Below are positions 8,771 through 16,955 of a DNA stretch of 64,000 nt, in pieces (position 1 is the first letter of the stretch; each line of letters opens with the position of its first letter). The notes beneath the pieces were generated by a model, which was given only the letters and a program-made list of their open reading frames with translations, was not told the origin of the DNA and ran no database searches. This DNA comes from Poriferisodalis sp026713105 (GTDB lineage Bacteria > Actinomycetota > Acidimicrobiia > Acidimicrobiales > Poriferisodalaceae): NCBI GenBank assembly GCA_965115995.1, contig OZ220472.1, forward strand, positions 434,001 through 498,000. The letters run 5' to 3'. Made by a program: the position numbers and the translations under genes.

Positions 8771-11218
8771 GTGGCGGTGTTGTTGTTGGGTTCGGCTCTG
8801 GCGGCGGTGTCGGGTTCTGCCGCGGTGGGGGCGCAGTCGAGCTGCAACGTCGCGACCGCCGTAACGAGTGCTACGGGCGCCTACGATCATCACCGCAACA
8901 ACGGGAACGCGCAGACCGCCACGGCGGCTTATCGGGTGCTGATCGCGTTGGGCGCCACCCTTCCGGCATGGACCGGCAGCCAGATTTCGGGTGCCGCGCC
9001 GACAACGCCGATCACCGAGGCTCAACTGCGTGCCATTACCACTGCCCGCAGCGACACCTGGGCCGGCTGGAACGCGGTCTACACCGCGTTGAGCTGCCTC
9101 GAGTCGGCTCCTCCGGTAGTCACGGTCAGCGGCGGCGCGGCGGTGACCGAGGGCGCGGATGCGAGTTTCACGCTGACCGCGTTCCCGGCGCCGGGCGCGA
9201 ATCTGACTGTCAATGTGACGGTCGCGGACAGCGGCGATTTCGTGGCGGGCGGCGATGAGGGCGCCGACACGGTGACCATCGGCACGTCGGGAACCGCGAC
9301 CTACACGGTCGCGACGGTCGACGACGCCACCGACGAGCCCGACGGCAGCGTGAAGGTGACGGTGAACGCCGGCACCGGCTACACGCCCGCCAACCCGCCC
9401 TCGGCTGCGGTCACGGTCAACGACAACGACGCCGTACCAGGCGTCGCGGAGCCTGCGGGTCATAAGCAGCCGGCGTTGACGGCGACGGTGGTCAACAACG
9501 GCGCTAACAGCCGGATCATGGTGAGGGTCCCTGACGGGCTGGAGGGTGTGCGCACCATCCGCTTCAGCTACGTGGATCGCATTCCCTCCCTTAACAGATC
9601 TCCAGAATGGATTCCGCGTGGTGCGAGTGCCGCGGCGACCGGCTCGACCGAATGCAATGGCGCGGATCTGATAGATGCCAAGCTGACCACGCACACCGGC
9701 ACCAAGAAAGTCTGGGACCCGACGGCCAACGGCGGATCCGGCGGGTACAAGAATGTTCGCAGCACTGGTGTTACCCGCACGACGATGATCTTTCCCAGCC
9801 CGATCGCCAAGCGGTCTGGTGAGGTGGCGCATGTGCCGGTGCATTTGTGTCCGGGTTCTGAGGGCAAAACGTTCGGGCTGATCTGGCAACTGAACGCCCG
9901 CAACTCCGTTTACGAGCATGACTCGTTCGCTCATGACGCCCCGAACTGCAAGGACGGCACTTTGACCCGGAATGCTTATTACAGGAAGGCCAGCGACAAC
10001 ACGCTTTACAAGAGCACCGGCGCTTACCCCGGCGCACCCGGGCACGCGAGCGACACGTTGGTGCATCCGGCGTTGAGGGTTAATCAGGCGCACCGTTGTT
10101 GGACGACGGTGACCATCGTCGCCGCGGATGGTGGCCTTGGGACTGTCGAGGAGGTCGACGTCGAGGCCCTCGAGCCGGAGGGCATGTCTGCGCAGGAGGA
10201 GCCTGAGTCCGAGCCTGCGGTGCCGGTTTGTGTGTCGGCGGGGTTGTTGGCTGATGTGGAGGGTTATGCCGGGGAGACTTGGCGTGACTCGCCGGATCAT
10301 GTGTCGCGTTGGATGCGGGTGCTCGCAGGGTTCGGGCAGGACAACGCGTATAGCAGTGATCCGATGTCCGCCGGCGAGGCGCAGACTTATGCTGACCGCG
10401 GCTGGGGCCGTTGGGTGCCGGTGACGGCTGCGCTGGAGTGTTTGGAGGCCGCAGCCGCTCAGCAGGCCGAGTCTCAACCGGCTCAGAACCCCACACCCAC
10501 ACCCACACCCACACCCACTCCTGTACCGCCGACGCCGGTGGTGAGCATTGCTGCGGGTTCTGATGTGGTTGAGGGTGGTGACGCGACGTTTACCGTTACT
10601 GCGAGTCCCGCGCCGGCATCGGGTCTCGATGTCACAATCGATGTGTCCCAGACCGGCGACTACACGTCAGCGACAGGCATGCGCACGGTGACGATCGACG
10701 CGTCGGGCAGCGCGACGTTCACGGTCGCCACGGCTGATGACAGCACCGACGAGGCCGACGGGTCGGTCACCGCAACAATCGACACCGGCAGCGGTTACAC
10801 GCTGTCGTCGGCCAGCAGCGCGACGGTGGCAGTGTCCGACGACGACAACCCCCCACCCCCGCCTCCGCCGCCTGTGTCGTTGGGTCCGCCGACGGTGACT
10901 GTCAGCGACGCCACTGCTGTGGAGGGCGGCCAAGGCCTGGCGTTCACGGTGACATTGTCGAAACCGAACCCGAAGCCGATCACGTTCCGTTACGGCGGAT
11001 ACGGCCGCTCCGCGGCGCTTGGCCATGACTTCAGCCTCGACTACAAGGCGTACACGCTCGCTGCGGGCGACACCAGCATCGAAGTGACGGTGCCGGTCAT
11101 CGACGACAACACCCCAGAAAACACCGAAACACTTCGTGTGTTCGTCTACGCCACCGACGGGATCACCATCCCCGGCTACTTCATCTACGCCACCGGCACC
11201 ATCACCGACAACGACTGA
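8771..11218 (+). CDS. Secreted Calx-beta repeat protein 1 (candidate phase-variable)
   Basis: A long frame of 815 residues from GTG 8771; the likely true start is ATG 8671, one C out of frame. The N-terminus is a signal peptide core (VAVLLLGSALAAVSGSAAVG, cut near AQS). Domains follow: a Cys-bounded helical module (about 24-110); a Calx-beta unit (112-221); a variable domain (223-460) bounded by AEPAGHKQPALTATVV and AHRCWTTVTIV; a second helical module (486-558) that also ends CLE; a Pro-Thr linker of repeated ACACCC DNA; and two more Calx-beta units (588-692, 702-815), the last ending ATGTITDND. No sortase motif or membrane anchor is seen. It may be an exported or surface beta-sandwich protein. 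Ligand unknown. Confidence 0.75.
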   Translation: MAVLLLGSALAAVSGSAAVGAQSSCNVATAVTSATGAYDHHRNNGNAQTATAAYRVLIALGATLPAWTGSQISGAAPTTPITEAQLRAITTARSDTWAGWNAVYTALSCLESAPPVVTVSGGAAVTEGADASFTLTAFPAPGANLTVNVTVADSGDFVAGGDEGADTVTIGTSGTATYTVATVDDATDEPDGSVKVTVNAGTGYTPANPPSAAVTVNDNDAVPGVAEPAGHKQPALTATVVNNGANSRIMVRVPDGLEGVRTIRFSYVDRIPSLNRSPEWIPRGASAAATGSTECNGADLIDAKLTTHTGTKKVWDPTANGGSGGYKNVRSTGVTRTTMIFPSPIAKRSGEVAHVPVHLCPGSEGKTFGLIWQLNARNSVYEHDSFAHDAPNCKDGTLTRNAYYRKASDNTLYKSTGAYPGAPGHASDTLVHPALRVNQAHRCWTTVTIVAADGGLGTVEEVDVEALEPEGMSAQEEPESEPAVPVCVSAGLLADVEGYAGETWRDSPDHVSRWMRVLAGFGQDNAYSSDPMSAGEAQTYADRGWGRWVPVTAALECLEAAAAQQAESQPAQNPTPTPTPTPTPVPPTPVVSIAAGSDVVEGGDATFTVTASPAPASGLDVTIDVSQTGDYTSATGMRTVTIDASGSATFTVATADDSTDEADGSVTATIDTGSGYTLSSASSATVAVSDDDNPPPPPPPPVSLGPPTVTVSDATAVEGGQGLAFTVTLSKPNPKPITFRYGGYGRSAALGHDFSLDYKAYTLAAGDTSIEVTVPVIDDNTPENTETLRVFVYATDGITIPGYFIYATGTITDND

Positions 11219-11225
11219 CCCTGAT

Positions 11226-11316
11226 CGGGCGAGCGAATGCTCGCCCGACACCACAACCACAGCCACAGCCGCACACGGGCTCGGGGCAGGCCGCCGCAGA
11301 CACGGCGGCCTGCCCC
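11226..11316 (+). terminator. Double hairpin after Calx-beta gene 1
   Basis: Two perfect stems lie within 100 nt of the stop. CGGGCGAGC and GCTCGCCCG (11226-11247) have 9 bp and a GAAT loop. GGGGCAGGCCGCC and its complement (11283-11316) have 13 bp and an 8-nt loop. Neither has a strong T-run. The same pair follows Calx-beta gene 2. The rest of 11219-11520 holds no gene that I can recognise. Confidence 0.7.
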
Positions 11317-11520
11317 TGCGCGCCACCCCGCCCCGACCTCTCATGGCGTGTCGCGTGATGCGGGAACGCCATGCCCGTCGGGCGATCGTGTGCTCAGGGC
11401 GGCTTACGCCGCCGAAATGGTCACCACGCGGCTACGGTCACCGGTGCGGCACTTGCGAGTCGAGATTGGATATGCGGGGCGTGGCATTCTCAGATCAAGT
11501 GCATCGGAACGGAGGCTCTC

Positions 11521-12201
11521 GTGGGTGATGTTGTGTCGCTGCTGGACCGCGAGATGTATGTGTTTGCCCAGGTAGACCGCCTGCTTGACATTGCGTCTGG
11601 GACAGCAAAGCGATGGATCGACGGATACGAACGGCGTTCCCAACGGTACGAGCCGCTGGTACGCCCGGAACGGACCGGCTCGGACATCGTCACATGGGGC
11701 GAGTTCGTCGAGACTCGGCTGATAGCGGAGTACCGAAAATGGGGGGTCAAGGTCGCGAGGATGCGTCCGGCGATCATGGCGTTGCGTGAGAAGTTCGGCA
11801 CTTCGTATCCACTCGCGAAAGCAGAGCCATTTCTGAGCACTGAGGGGCGAGAGCTGGTGATGCGAGTACAAGGCGAGACGGGCTTGCGGCCGTCGTTGTG
11901 TTTTGTCGTGCGGAACCAGCAGTCGTTGCTCGACTTGTCGATGGAGGTTCAGCGTTTCCAGCAGGACGCCGACTATGAGGACACCTCGGAGGTGCGAAGG
12001 CTGCGTCTGCTCGGCACCTCCACGGTGGTGATGGACCCTGAGTACGGCTTTGGCGAACCCACGATCAAGGGCCGTCGACTGCAGGTGTCCGCTATTGCGG
12101 AAGCACTGGCAACCGGCGAGAGACGAGAGGACATCAAGGAACTCTGGGGCATCACTGACGAAATGGTCGACGATGCACTGCGATGCTCCCGCGTTGCCTG
12201 A
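11521..12201 (+). CDS. VapB45-like antitoxin (HTH plus DUF433)
   Basis: A protein of 226 residues starting at GTG 11521, chosen because GGAGG lies 5 nt upstream and the N-terminus then fits the family. The first 60 residues resemble the antitoxin DNA-binding domain (REMYVFAQVDRLLDIASGTA, then WIDGYERR). The C-terminal third carries the DUF433-type segment around TIKGRRLQVSAIAEALATGE and IKELWGITDEMVDDALR. Mycobacterial VapB45 has the same two-domain layout and near-equal length. It would neutralise the toxin encoded 9 nt downstream and probably repress the operon. Confidence 0.75.
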   Translation: MGDVVSLLDREMYVFAQVDRLLDIASGTAKRWIDGYERRSQRYEPLVRPERTGSDIVTWGEFVETRLIAEYRKWGVKVARMRPAIMALREKFGTSYPLAKAEPFLSTEGRELVMRVQGETGLRPSLCFVVRNQQSLLDLSMEVQRFQQDADYEDTSEVRRLRLLGTSTVVMDPEYGFGEPTIKGRRLQVSAIAEALATGERREDIKELWGITDEMVDDALRCSRVA

Positions 12202-12210
12202 TCGCCGTCA

Positions 12211-12693
12211 ATGGCACCGAAGGCCAGGTTCAACGGGGTGTTCGTAGACGAGAATATCCTCGGCGTCGCATACGAACTTGAGCGCTTGCATCCAAGGGAC
12301 GTCTACTACGTCGGACATCGTCTCGTCCCAAAGATTCCGACAGCAACCAAAGACGTGCCCCTTCTCGAAGCTCTCGGCCAGGACAGGCACGACTGGATAC
12401 TGATCTCTCGTGACCGCCGGATCTGGCGCAACGAGATCGCTCGAGAACACTGGATGAACGCGGAAGTTCGAGCAGTGATTCTCTCAGGGCGCAATAGTGT
12501 TTCCAAGCGGGACGCCACCGCACTGATTCACAATCATTGGCGCGATATCGTCGGTGCCGTCGGCAGCCAGCCGGGACCTGCATTCTGGTCCCTTAGCCTG
12601 AATCCACCGGTGGGGTGGTTGGGAAACGGCCCTGCCCGCTCGAGCGGGCAGCCAGCTCCCGACGCCGTCACGCCAGGGCCGTCAGCAACGTAG
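12211..12693 (+). CDS. VapC45-like PIN toxin with IS-derived C-terminus
   Basis: A PIN-like ribonuclease toxin. Acidic residues expected for this fold are visible in VFVDENILG near the N-terminus and in DWILISRDRRIWRN in the middle. Residues 1-128 are native. From codon 129 the frame enters the left end of an IS1380-family element, so the last 32 or so residues (including NPPVGWLGNGPARSSG) are IS sequence. Joining the bases across both insertion sequences restores a 141-residue protein ending TKPNGLRRIDAQH, close to mycobacterial VapC45 (138). Whether the fusion is active is unknown; the catalytic core precedes the junction. Confidence 0.75.
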   Translation: MAPKARFNGVFVDENILGVAYELERLHPRDVYYVGHRLVPKIPTATKDVPLLEALGQDRHDWILISRDRRIWRNEIAREHWMNAEVRAVILSGRNSVSKRDATALIHNHWRDIVGAVGSQPGPAFWSLSLNPPVGWLGNGPARSSGQPAPDAVTPGPSAT

Positions 12694-14247
12694 TGGGGGT
12701 CATTGGGGCGTGAGGCTGCCCGGTTCGGCTTGGGGGGTTGGGTTGTGTGCTGTGCCTGGGGGGTGCTGCGCGGCGCGGCGTGACGCTGGGTTGGTTCAGC
12801 AGTGTTGGGGCAGGCAGCGGATTTTGTCGAGCGCGGCGGTGAAGGTGGCGGCCCAGGGCCATCGGGCTGGGAGCCGCAGGGTGGGCCGTCCGCTGCGGTT
12901 GACGAGCCGGCCGGGCATGGTGAGCAGGCGCCGGGCGATGGTGGCTGCGACGGTGAGCTTTTGGGGGTCGTGGACGTGTGCGATGCGGGCGGTCCAGCGT
13001 GCGATGTTGTGCGCCAAAGCGGCGCAGGCGAGCCATGCGGCGTTCGCGGCGAACCGTCCTGAGGGGCTGTGGGCGAGGCCGCCGGCTTTGAGGTCTTTGA
13101 CGGCGAGCTCGACGCGTGCGTGGGACCGGTATCGGGTGTCGGCTGTTTTGGTGTCGAGCGTGTCGGCGTCGATGTCGGTGGCCACGGCGTGGTGGCGCCA
13201 GTTGGGGAACAGGTCGGCTTGCTCGCCGACGATGCGGGTGCGGCGCACCACCAGCCGCACCGTGCGCTGCGGCTTGCCTCGCGGGCGTCGGCTGGAGGTC
13301 AGCGTCGTTTCGGCGACCTGTGCCTCGCCGTCGTCGGTGTAGCCGATCGGCTCCCAGTCTGTCTCGCCGATCGCTGCGATCGCTTTGTCGACGGCGGGGT
13401 TGCGGCCGACCGCGACCAGGAACCTCACGTCGAGCTCGTCGAGCTTGTCGGTCAGGTCCCACGAGAAGAACCCCGCGTCGGCGCGCAGCGTCAGATCCGC
13501 TCCCGCCGCCAGGCGCCCCATCTTGGCGACGGTCTCCGCGATGAACCGGACATGGCCCTTTTGGGAGGACCCTTTGCGCATCCTGCTGTGGAGGATCTCG
13601 CCGGTGTCGTCGCGCACCGCGACCAGCGGGTGATAGCCCAGCGTGCGGGTGTGCCCGTACGCAGCGCCGTGCTTCGCGTCGGAGTGCACCTCGCGGATCG
13701 TGGAATCGACGTCGATCGTGATCTGCTCGGCTGCGGGCGCGGCGCCCGCGTCCCACGCGCGGCCCAACGCCAGCTCCGCTGCGCGGTCGAGCTGACGCAC
13801 ATGACCCCACGTGAACGACCTCGCGAACGTCCCCAACGTCGACGGCGCCACAGGCACGAACCCCAGCACCGACCTTGTCGACGCGGCCCGCAGCCGGTCC
13901 GCGTCCGCGAAGAACGAACCGCCCACCATCATCGAGCACACAGCGGTGAGCACCTTGGCTCCCGACCCGCGGCCCGACCGCGGCGTCCTCACCACCTCAT
14001 CGATCAACGACCCCAGACCCAGCCGGGCCGCCAGCGACCCCGCCAACAACAACCCCGCATCGGCGACCAAGGACTCCTCGTCGAACACAGCCTCGATCCG
14101 GTCCAGACCCCGAGTAATGTCGCTCACAGAAAGTGCCTCCCGTCATGGCATCACGCCGATACATCCTCAACGGCAAAATGCCACGTCAGGAGGCCTTTCT
14201 GGTGGACGCGCACCACCCAAACCCGCCACCCCACCGGTGGATCCAGG
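12597..14247. mobile_element. IS1380-family insertion sequence
   Basis: The 22-bp terminal inverted repeats (12597-12618 and 14226-14247) differ at one position; each contains ATCCACCGGTGGGGTGG. A 5-bp direct repeat CTTAG flanks the element (12592-12596 and 14248-14252), so target duplication is intact. It carries one transposase on the minus strand and, near the left end, a perfect palindrome at 12632-12651 that may stop read-through. The right CTTAG copy includes the first base of the neighbouring IS5 element, so this element inserted second. Confidence 0.9.
12796..14127 (-). CDS. IS1380-family transposase
   Basis: A transposase of 443 residues, the usual length for the family, with an intact frame. 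The DDE catalytic residues can be placed in ITIDVDSTIREVHSD (first Asp), LTLRADAGFFSWDL (second Asp) and YRSHARVELAVKDLK (Glu). It is the only gene of the surrounding element and lies inside perfect termini and target repeats. The element therefore looks recently active. Confidence 0.92.
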   Translation of the reverse strand: MSDITRGLDRIEAVFDEESLVADAGLLLAGSLAARLGLGSLIDEVVRTPRSGRGSGAKVLTAVCSMMVGGSFFADADRLRAASTRSVLGFVPVAPSTLGTFARSFTWGHVRQLDRAAELALGRAWDAGAAPAAEQITIDVDSTIREVHSDAKHGAAYGHTRTLGYHPLVAVRDDTGEILHSRMRKGSSQKGHVRFIAETVAKMGRLAAGADLTLRADAGFFSWDLTDKLDELDVRFLVAVGRNPAVDKAIAAIGETDWEPIGYTDDGEAQVAETTLTSSRRPRGKPQRTVRLVVRRTRIVGEQADLFPNWRHHAVATDIDADTLDTKTADTRYRSHARVELAVKDLKAGGLAHSPSGRFAANAAWLACAALAHNIARWTARIAHVHDPQKLTVAATIARRLLTMPGRLVNRSGRPTLRLPARWPWAATFTAALDKIRCLPQHC

Positions 14248-14251
14248 CTTA

Positions 14252-15219
14252 GAGGATGCGCCAATAGGTGGGTCAGTGGGGGTCCCAGCGGTCTCGGTGG
14301 TCGATGAGCTTGATGGTGATGATCAAGGAGACGGCGAGGGCGGTCTGTGCGAGGCGGTGCTCGGGTTTTCGGTCGGTGTTGCGTCGTAGTTGCCCGTAGC
14401 TGGACAGCCATGAGTTGGCGCGCTCGACTCGCCAGCGCAGCCCCAGCGGTGTTTGGACGGGTTCGGCGGGGCGGTCGTGGCCGGGTTTGCGCTTGGGGGG
14501 CCTCACCAAGTCGGTGATGCCCGCCGCGGCTGCTGCGTGGTCGACGCGGGCGCCCCAGTAGCCGCGGTCGAGGTGCAAGGTGTCGATGTCGTGGTGCAGG
14601 CCGCGTTCGACGATCTGGTCCACGGTGGGGCCAAACAGCATGATGTCGTTGCGGTTCGCGCCGTCTGCGGCCCACGCGACCGGGATGCCCGCCCCGTCGA
14701 CCGCTACGGACAACTTCCAGCCCAGTTTGCGCCTGTCAACAGGGCTTTTGCCGGTTCCAGGGCCGCCGCAAGGGGCCTTGTGGATCGATCCGTCGATGCA
14801 CACATCGGGCAGCCGCAGACCCATGATGCGGTCCCAGGCGGCGAGCGCCTCCGCGGCAACGGCGTCGAACACACCCGCCGCGACCCACTCGTCGCGTCTG
14901 CGGCGCAGCGTCGTGTCCGACACTTGGTTGTCCAACAAGGTCTCCACCGACACCCACGAACAGCCCAGCGCCAGCCGCCACACGATCCCCTGCAAGCACA
15001 ACCGGTCGCTGACGCGCGGACGGTGGCAGCCCAGCGGGTGCCGATCCGGTGCCCGAGGCAACCGCGGCTCCACCGCCGCCCAGATCACATCCACCACAGC
15101 CTTCGCCAAAGCGCGCATGATGAGCAGGCACCTCCGCCAGTCGTCGGTTCGGAAAGCAGCCCGCATCACAGCGAGCCCAACCCGACGACTGGTGGATGGT
15201 CGCCTATTGGCGCGGCCTC
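14252..15219. mobile_element. IS5-family insertion sequence
   Basis: Sixteen-base inverted repeats GAGGATGCGCCAATAG (14252-14267) and, on the other strand, GAGGCCGCGCCAATAG (15204-15219) match at 14 of 16 positions. The target duplication is TTA (14249-14251 and 15220-15222), as in TNA-specific IS5 subgroups. One transposase occupies almost the whole element. It inserted into the 3' end of the VapC45-like toxin gene; the IS1380 element later inserted at its left tip. Confidence 0.88.
14273..15166 (-). CDS. IS5-family transposase
   Basis: A protein of 297 residues from ATG 15166 (a GTG lies one codon earlier). The catalytic triad of IS5 transposases is visible: Asp in LPDVCIDGSIHKAP, Asp in HLDRGYWGA and Glu in WRVERANSWLSSYGQLRRN, the last being the strongly conserved IS5 block. 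The N-terminal half includes the DUF4096-like region with LGCSWVSVETLL. It is a single frame without the programmed frameshift of some subgroups. No stop or deletion is seen. Confidence 0.92.
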   Translation of the reverse strand: MRAAFRTDDWRRCLLIMRALAKAVVDVIWAAVEPRLPRAPDRHPLGCHRPRVSDRLCLQGIVWRLALGCSWVSVETLLDNQVSDTTLRRRRDEWVAAGVFDAVAAEALAAWDRIMGLRLPDVCIDGSIHKAPCGGPGTGKSPVDRRKLGWKLSVAVDGAGIPVAWAADGANRNDIMLFGPTVDQIVERGLHHDIDTLHLDRGYWGARVDHAAAAAGITDLVRPPKRKPGHDRPAEPVQTPLGLRWRVERANSWLSSYGQLRRNTDRKPEHRLAQTALAVSLIITIKLIDHRDRWDPH

Positions 15220-15222
15220 TTA

Positions 15223-15263
15223 CAAAGCCAAACGGATTGCGCAGAATCGACGCGCAGCACTGA
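15223..15263 (+). pseudogene. Displaced 3' end of the VapC45-like toxin gene
   Basis: These bases directly follow the IS5 target copy. They complete the toxin frame if both insertion sequences and one target copy are removed, giving codons for TKPNGLRRIDAQH and a TGA. They are now separated from the toxin by about 2.6 kb. Confidence 0.75.
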
Positions 15264-15345
15264 CTCGATCATTCAGTACAGACCGTCGCACACACGGCTG
15301 CTCGCCCCTGCGCGCCGCCCGTCCGCCACGACGAGTGAGAGGGCG

Positions 15346-15452
15346 CGGTCCGGTCCAGCGTGCTCGGCTAGGTGCATGACCGATCGCGCGGCCGAGGCCG
15401 TCGCAAGACAGCCTCGGCTGTGGCTGGTGGCCACGCCCGTCCAGCTTCAGAC
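15346..15452 (+). pseudogene. rsmI 5' fragment
   Basis: About 100 bp that closely match the start of the intact rsmI gene at 21660-21770. The match includes the ATG context GGTGCATGAC and codons for EAVARQPRLWLVATP. The match ends abruptly where the nucleotidyltransferase upstream sequence begins. It is a duplication scar with no function expected. Confidence 0.8.
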
Positions 15453-15481
15453 CTCGCCGACAGCTTCGGTATCGTGGACTG

Positions 15482-16435
15482 ATGGCTGGCCCGGATCTTG
15501 CAGCTGCTCGCCGCGCTGCGGACGAGCTGGTCAGTGCCGGTGTGGGCACCGTGCTCCTGTTCGGGTCCCTCGCCAGAGGCGACACGGCTGCTCCCGGCGA
15601 CATTGACCTGATCGCGATCTACGACGACTTGGGCGATTACGGCCGACGGGCGGAGTGTCAGGCGGAGCTGCAGCAGCGAGCGCAGGCGGTGTCAGGCTGT
15701 CCGGTCGATGTGATGGTGACCGACGCCCCCGAGTGGGCGACGCGCACGACCGGCGTGCCGTGCTCGATGGAGGCGCTTATCGCCACGGACGCGATCACTC
15801 TTGCCGACACCGACCAGCACGGCGACATCGATTGGGACAAGGACATCGGCATGCCCGCAACCCCCACCGCAGAGCTGCAGGAACGATTCGCTGACCTCGC
15901 CCGAGCGGTTTCCAGTCTGAACGCACATTTACGCCCCGGAGAGGAGGAAGCCGACGCGGCAGCACGCGGCGACCTGACCGAGCACACCGCACAGGAGCTG
16001 GACCGCTTCGCTCAGGCGTGCTCGGCGGCGCACATGGTCTTCGAGTGTTCGGCGAAGATCACGCTCATCCTCACGGTCGGCACCCCGCCGCCGCGCGAGC
16101 ATCGCATTCCTCGCTTGCTGGAGACCCAGCCGCAATGGGTCAGGGACGAGTTCGCCGCCGCCGCCGCCAACATCGACCTCGTCAAGCTTTCCAAATGGCA
16201 CCAGGCCCAGCATTACGCCGGCAACTGGCCGCGCGACGAATACGACGACACGTATCTGCGGCGGCATGCTTCGGCGGCGATCGGCATCGCCACGTTCTGC
16301 GCGGATCAGTGCCGGCATCTTGAACTCGACGCCGATCTGATTCGCCGGTTCGATGGGCGGCTGAGCAACTGCCAAGCAGCGCTCGCCGGCCCGTTGCGCA
16401 TCCAACCTGAAGTACGGACCGAGGCCACGAAGTAG
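15482..16435 (+). CDS. Minimal nucleotidyltransferase with C-terminal helical (HEPN-like) domain
   Basis: A protein of 317 residues. The N-terminus is a pol-beta type nucleotidyltransferase: LLFGSLARGDT and DIDLIAIYDD supply the GS loop and the two metal aspartates, and VDVMVTDAPEWATRT supplies the third. The remaining 190 or so residues are largely helical and could be a HEPN domain, although I cannot place a certain RX4-6H motif. MNT and HEPN proteins form toxin-antitoxin pairs in which the MNT enzyme modifies the HEPN RNase; a fusion of both would be less common. A truncated homologue lies at 23499-23860. The 16436-16602 stretch after it holds no recognisable gene. Confidence 0.65.
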   Translation: MAGPDLAAARRAADELVSAGVGTVLLFGSLARGDTAAPGDIDLIAIYDDLGDYGRRAECQAELQQRAQAVSGCPVDVMVTDAPEWATRTTGVPCSMEALIATDAITLADTDQHGDIDWDKDIGMPATPTAELQERFADLARAVSSLNAHLRPGEEEADAAARGDLTEHTAQELDRFAQACSAAHMVFECSAKITLILTVGTPPPREHRIPRLLETQPQWVRDEFAAAAANIDLVKLSKWHQAQHYAGNWPRDEYDDTYLRRHASAAIGIATFCADQCRHLELDADLIRRFDGRLSNCQAALAGPLRIQPEVRTEATK

Positions 16436-16602
16436 TCGTCGAAGCCATCACCGACCCCGACGCCGAATCCGACAAGAACATGACCTCGCAGTGAGGGGCA
16501 GCGATCTTTGGCGGGCTCGCATGGCTGCGCGAGCGGACGGCCGGTGCGCGGGACCGGTGCAGTGCACTCGTGTCGATGCGCTTCATACAGCACTGTCGCA
16601 TA

Positions 16603-16658
16603 AATGTGCTTTACAAAGTACCCCTGCACTAATGTGCTGTCTGAGGTACATTTGCAGT
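16603..16658 (+). promoter_or_regulatory. hipBA promoter and candidate HipB operator
   Basis: AATGTGCT occurs twice, 28 bp apart (16603-16610 and 16631-16638). The second copy also forms an inverted repeat with GTACATT (16646-16652) around 8 bp. A TACATT -10 box (16647-16652) lies exactly 6 nt before the hipB ATG, which implies a leaderless transcript. HipB binding over the -10 would give autorepression. Confidence 0.5.
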
Positions 16659-16955
16659 ATGCAACCGTCGCGCATGAATGAGGCGGGGCCAGTCCGAGTC
16701 GCCTATCGGCCGGTCCGGACACCGAAGCAGACAGGCGACGCCATCCGGGACGCACGTCGCGCGCTCGGCGTCACCCAGAGATCGCTGGCGGCCGCGACCG
16801 GCATGAGCAGATCGCACATAGCCAGAATCGAGGCAGGGGACCACAACATCACACACCAGGCGCTGCAGCGGATCCTCGCCGCGTTGCGTTACGACATCGA
16901 ATTTCATCCGCGTCCCGAACGGCCGTCGTGGATGCGGCGCGACCGGGAATCATGA
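16659..16955 (+). CDS. hipB: HipB-type antitoxin, XRE-family repressor
   Basis: A protein of 98 residues from ATG 16659. The helix-turn-helix spans about residues 29-75, with IRDARRALGVTQRSLAAATG and SRSHIARIEAGDHNITHQAL, followed by a short tail. HipB proteins dimerise on inverted repeats, repress the operon and sequester HipA. The stop overlaps the hipA start (ATGA). An alternative ATG lies five codons further in. Confidence 0.88.
   Translation: MQPSRMNEAGPVRVAYRPVRTPKQTGDAIRDARRALGVTQRSLAAATGMSRSHIARIEAGDHNITHQALQRILAALRYDIEFHPRPERPSWMRRDRES

Noticed and set aside
8633..10477. A 614-residue open frame antisense to Calx-beta gene 1, and the like over gene 2
   Set aside because: The peptide is His/Arg-rich low complexity typical of the complement of GC-rich codons; no start signal or family motif.
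13069..14307. A 412-residue frame antisense to the IS1380 transposase
   Set aside because: The opposite strand carries a complete DDE transposase within intact termini.
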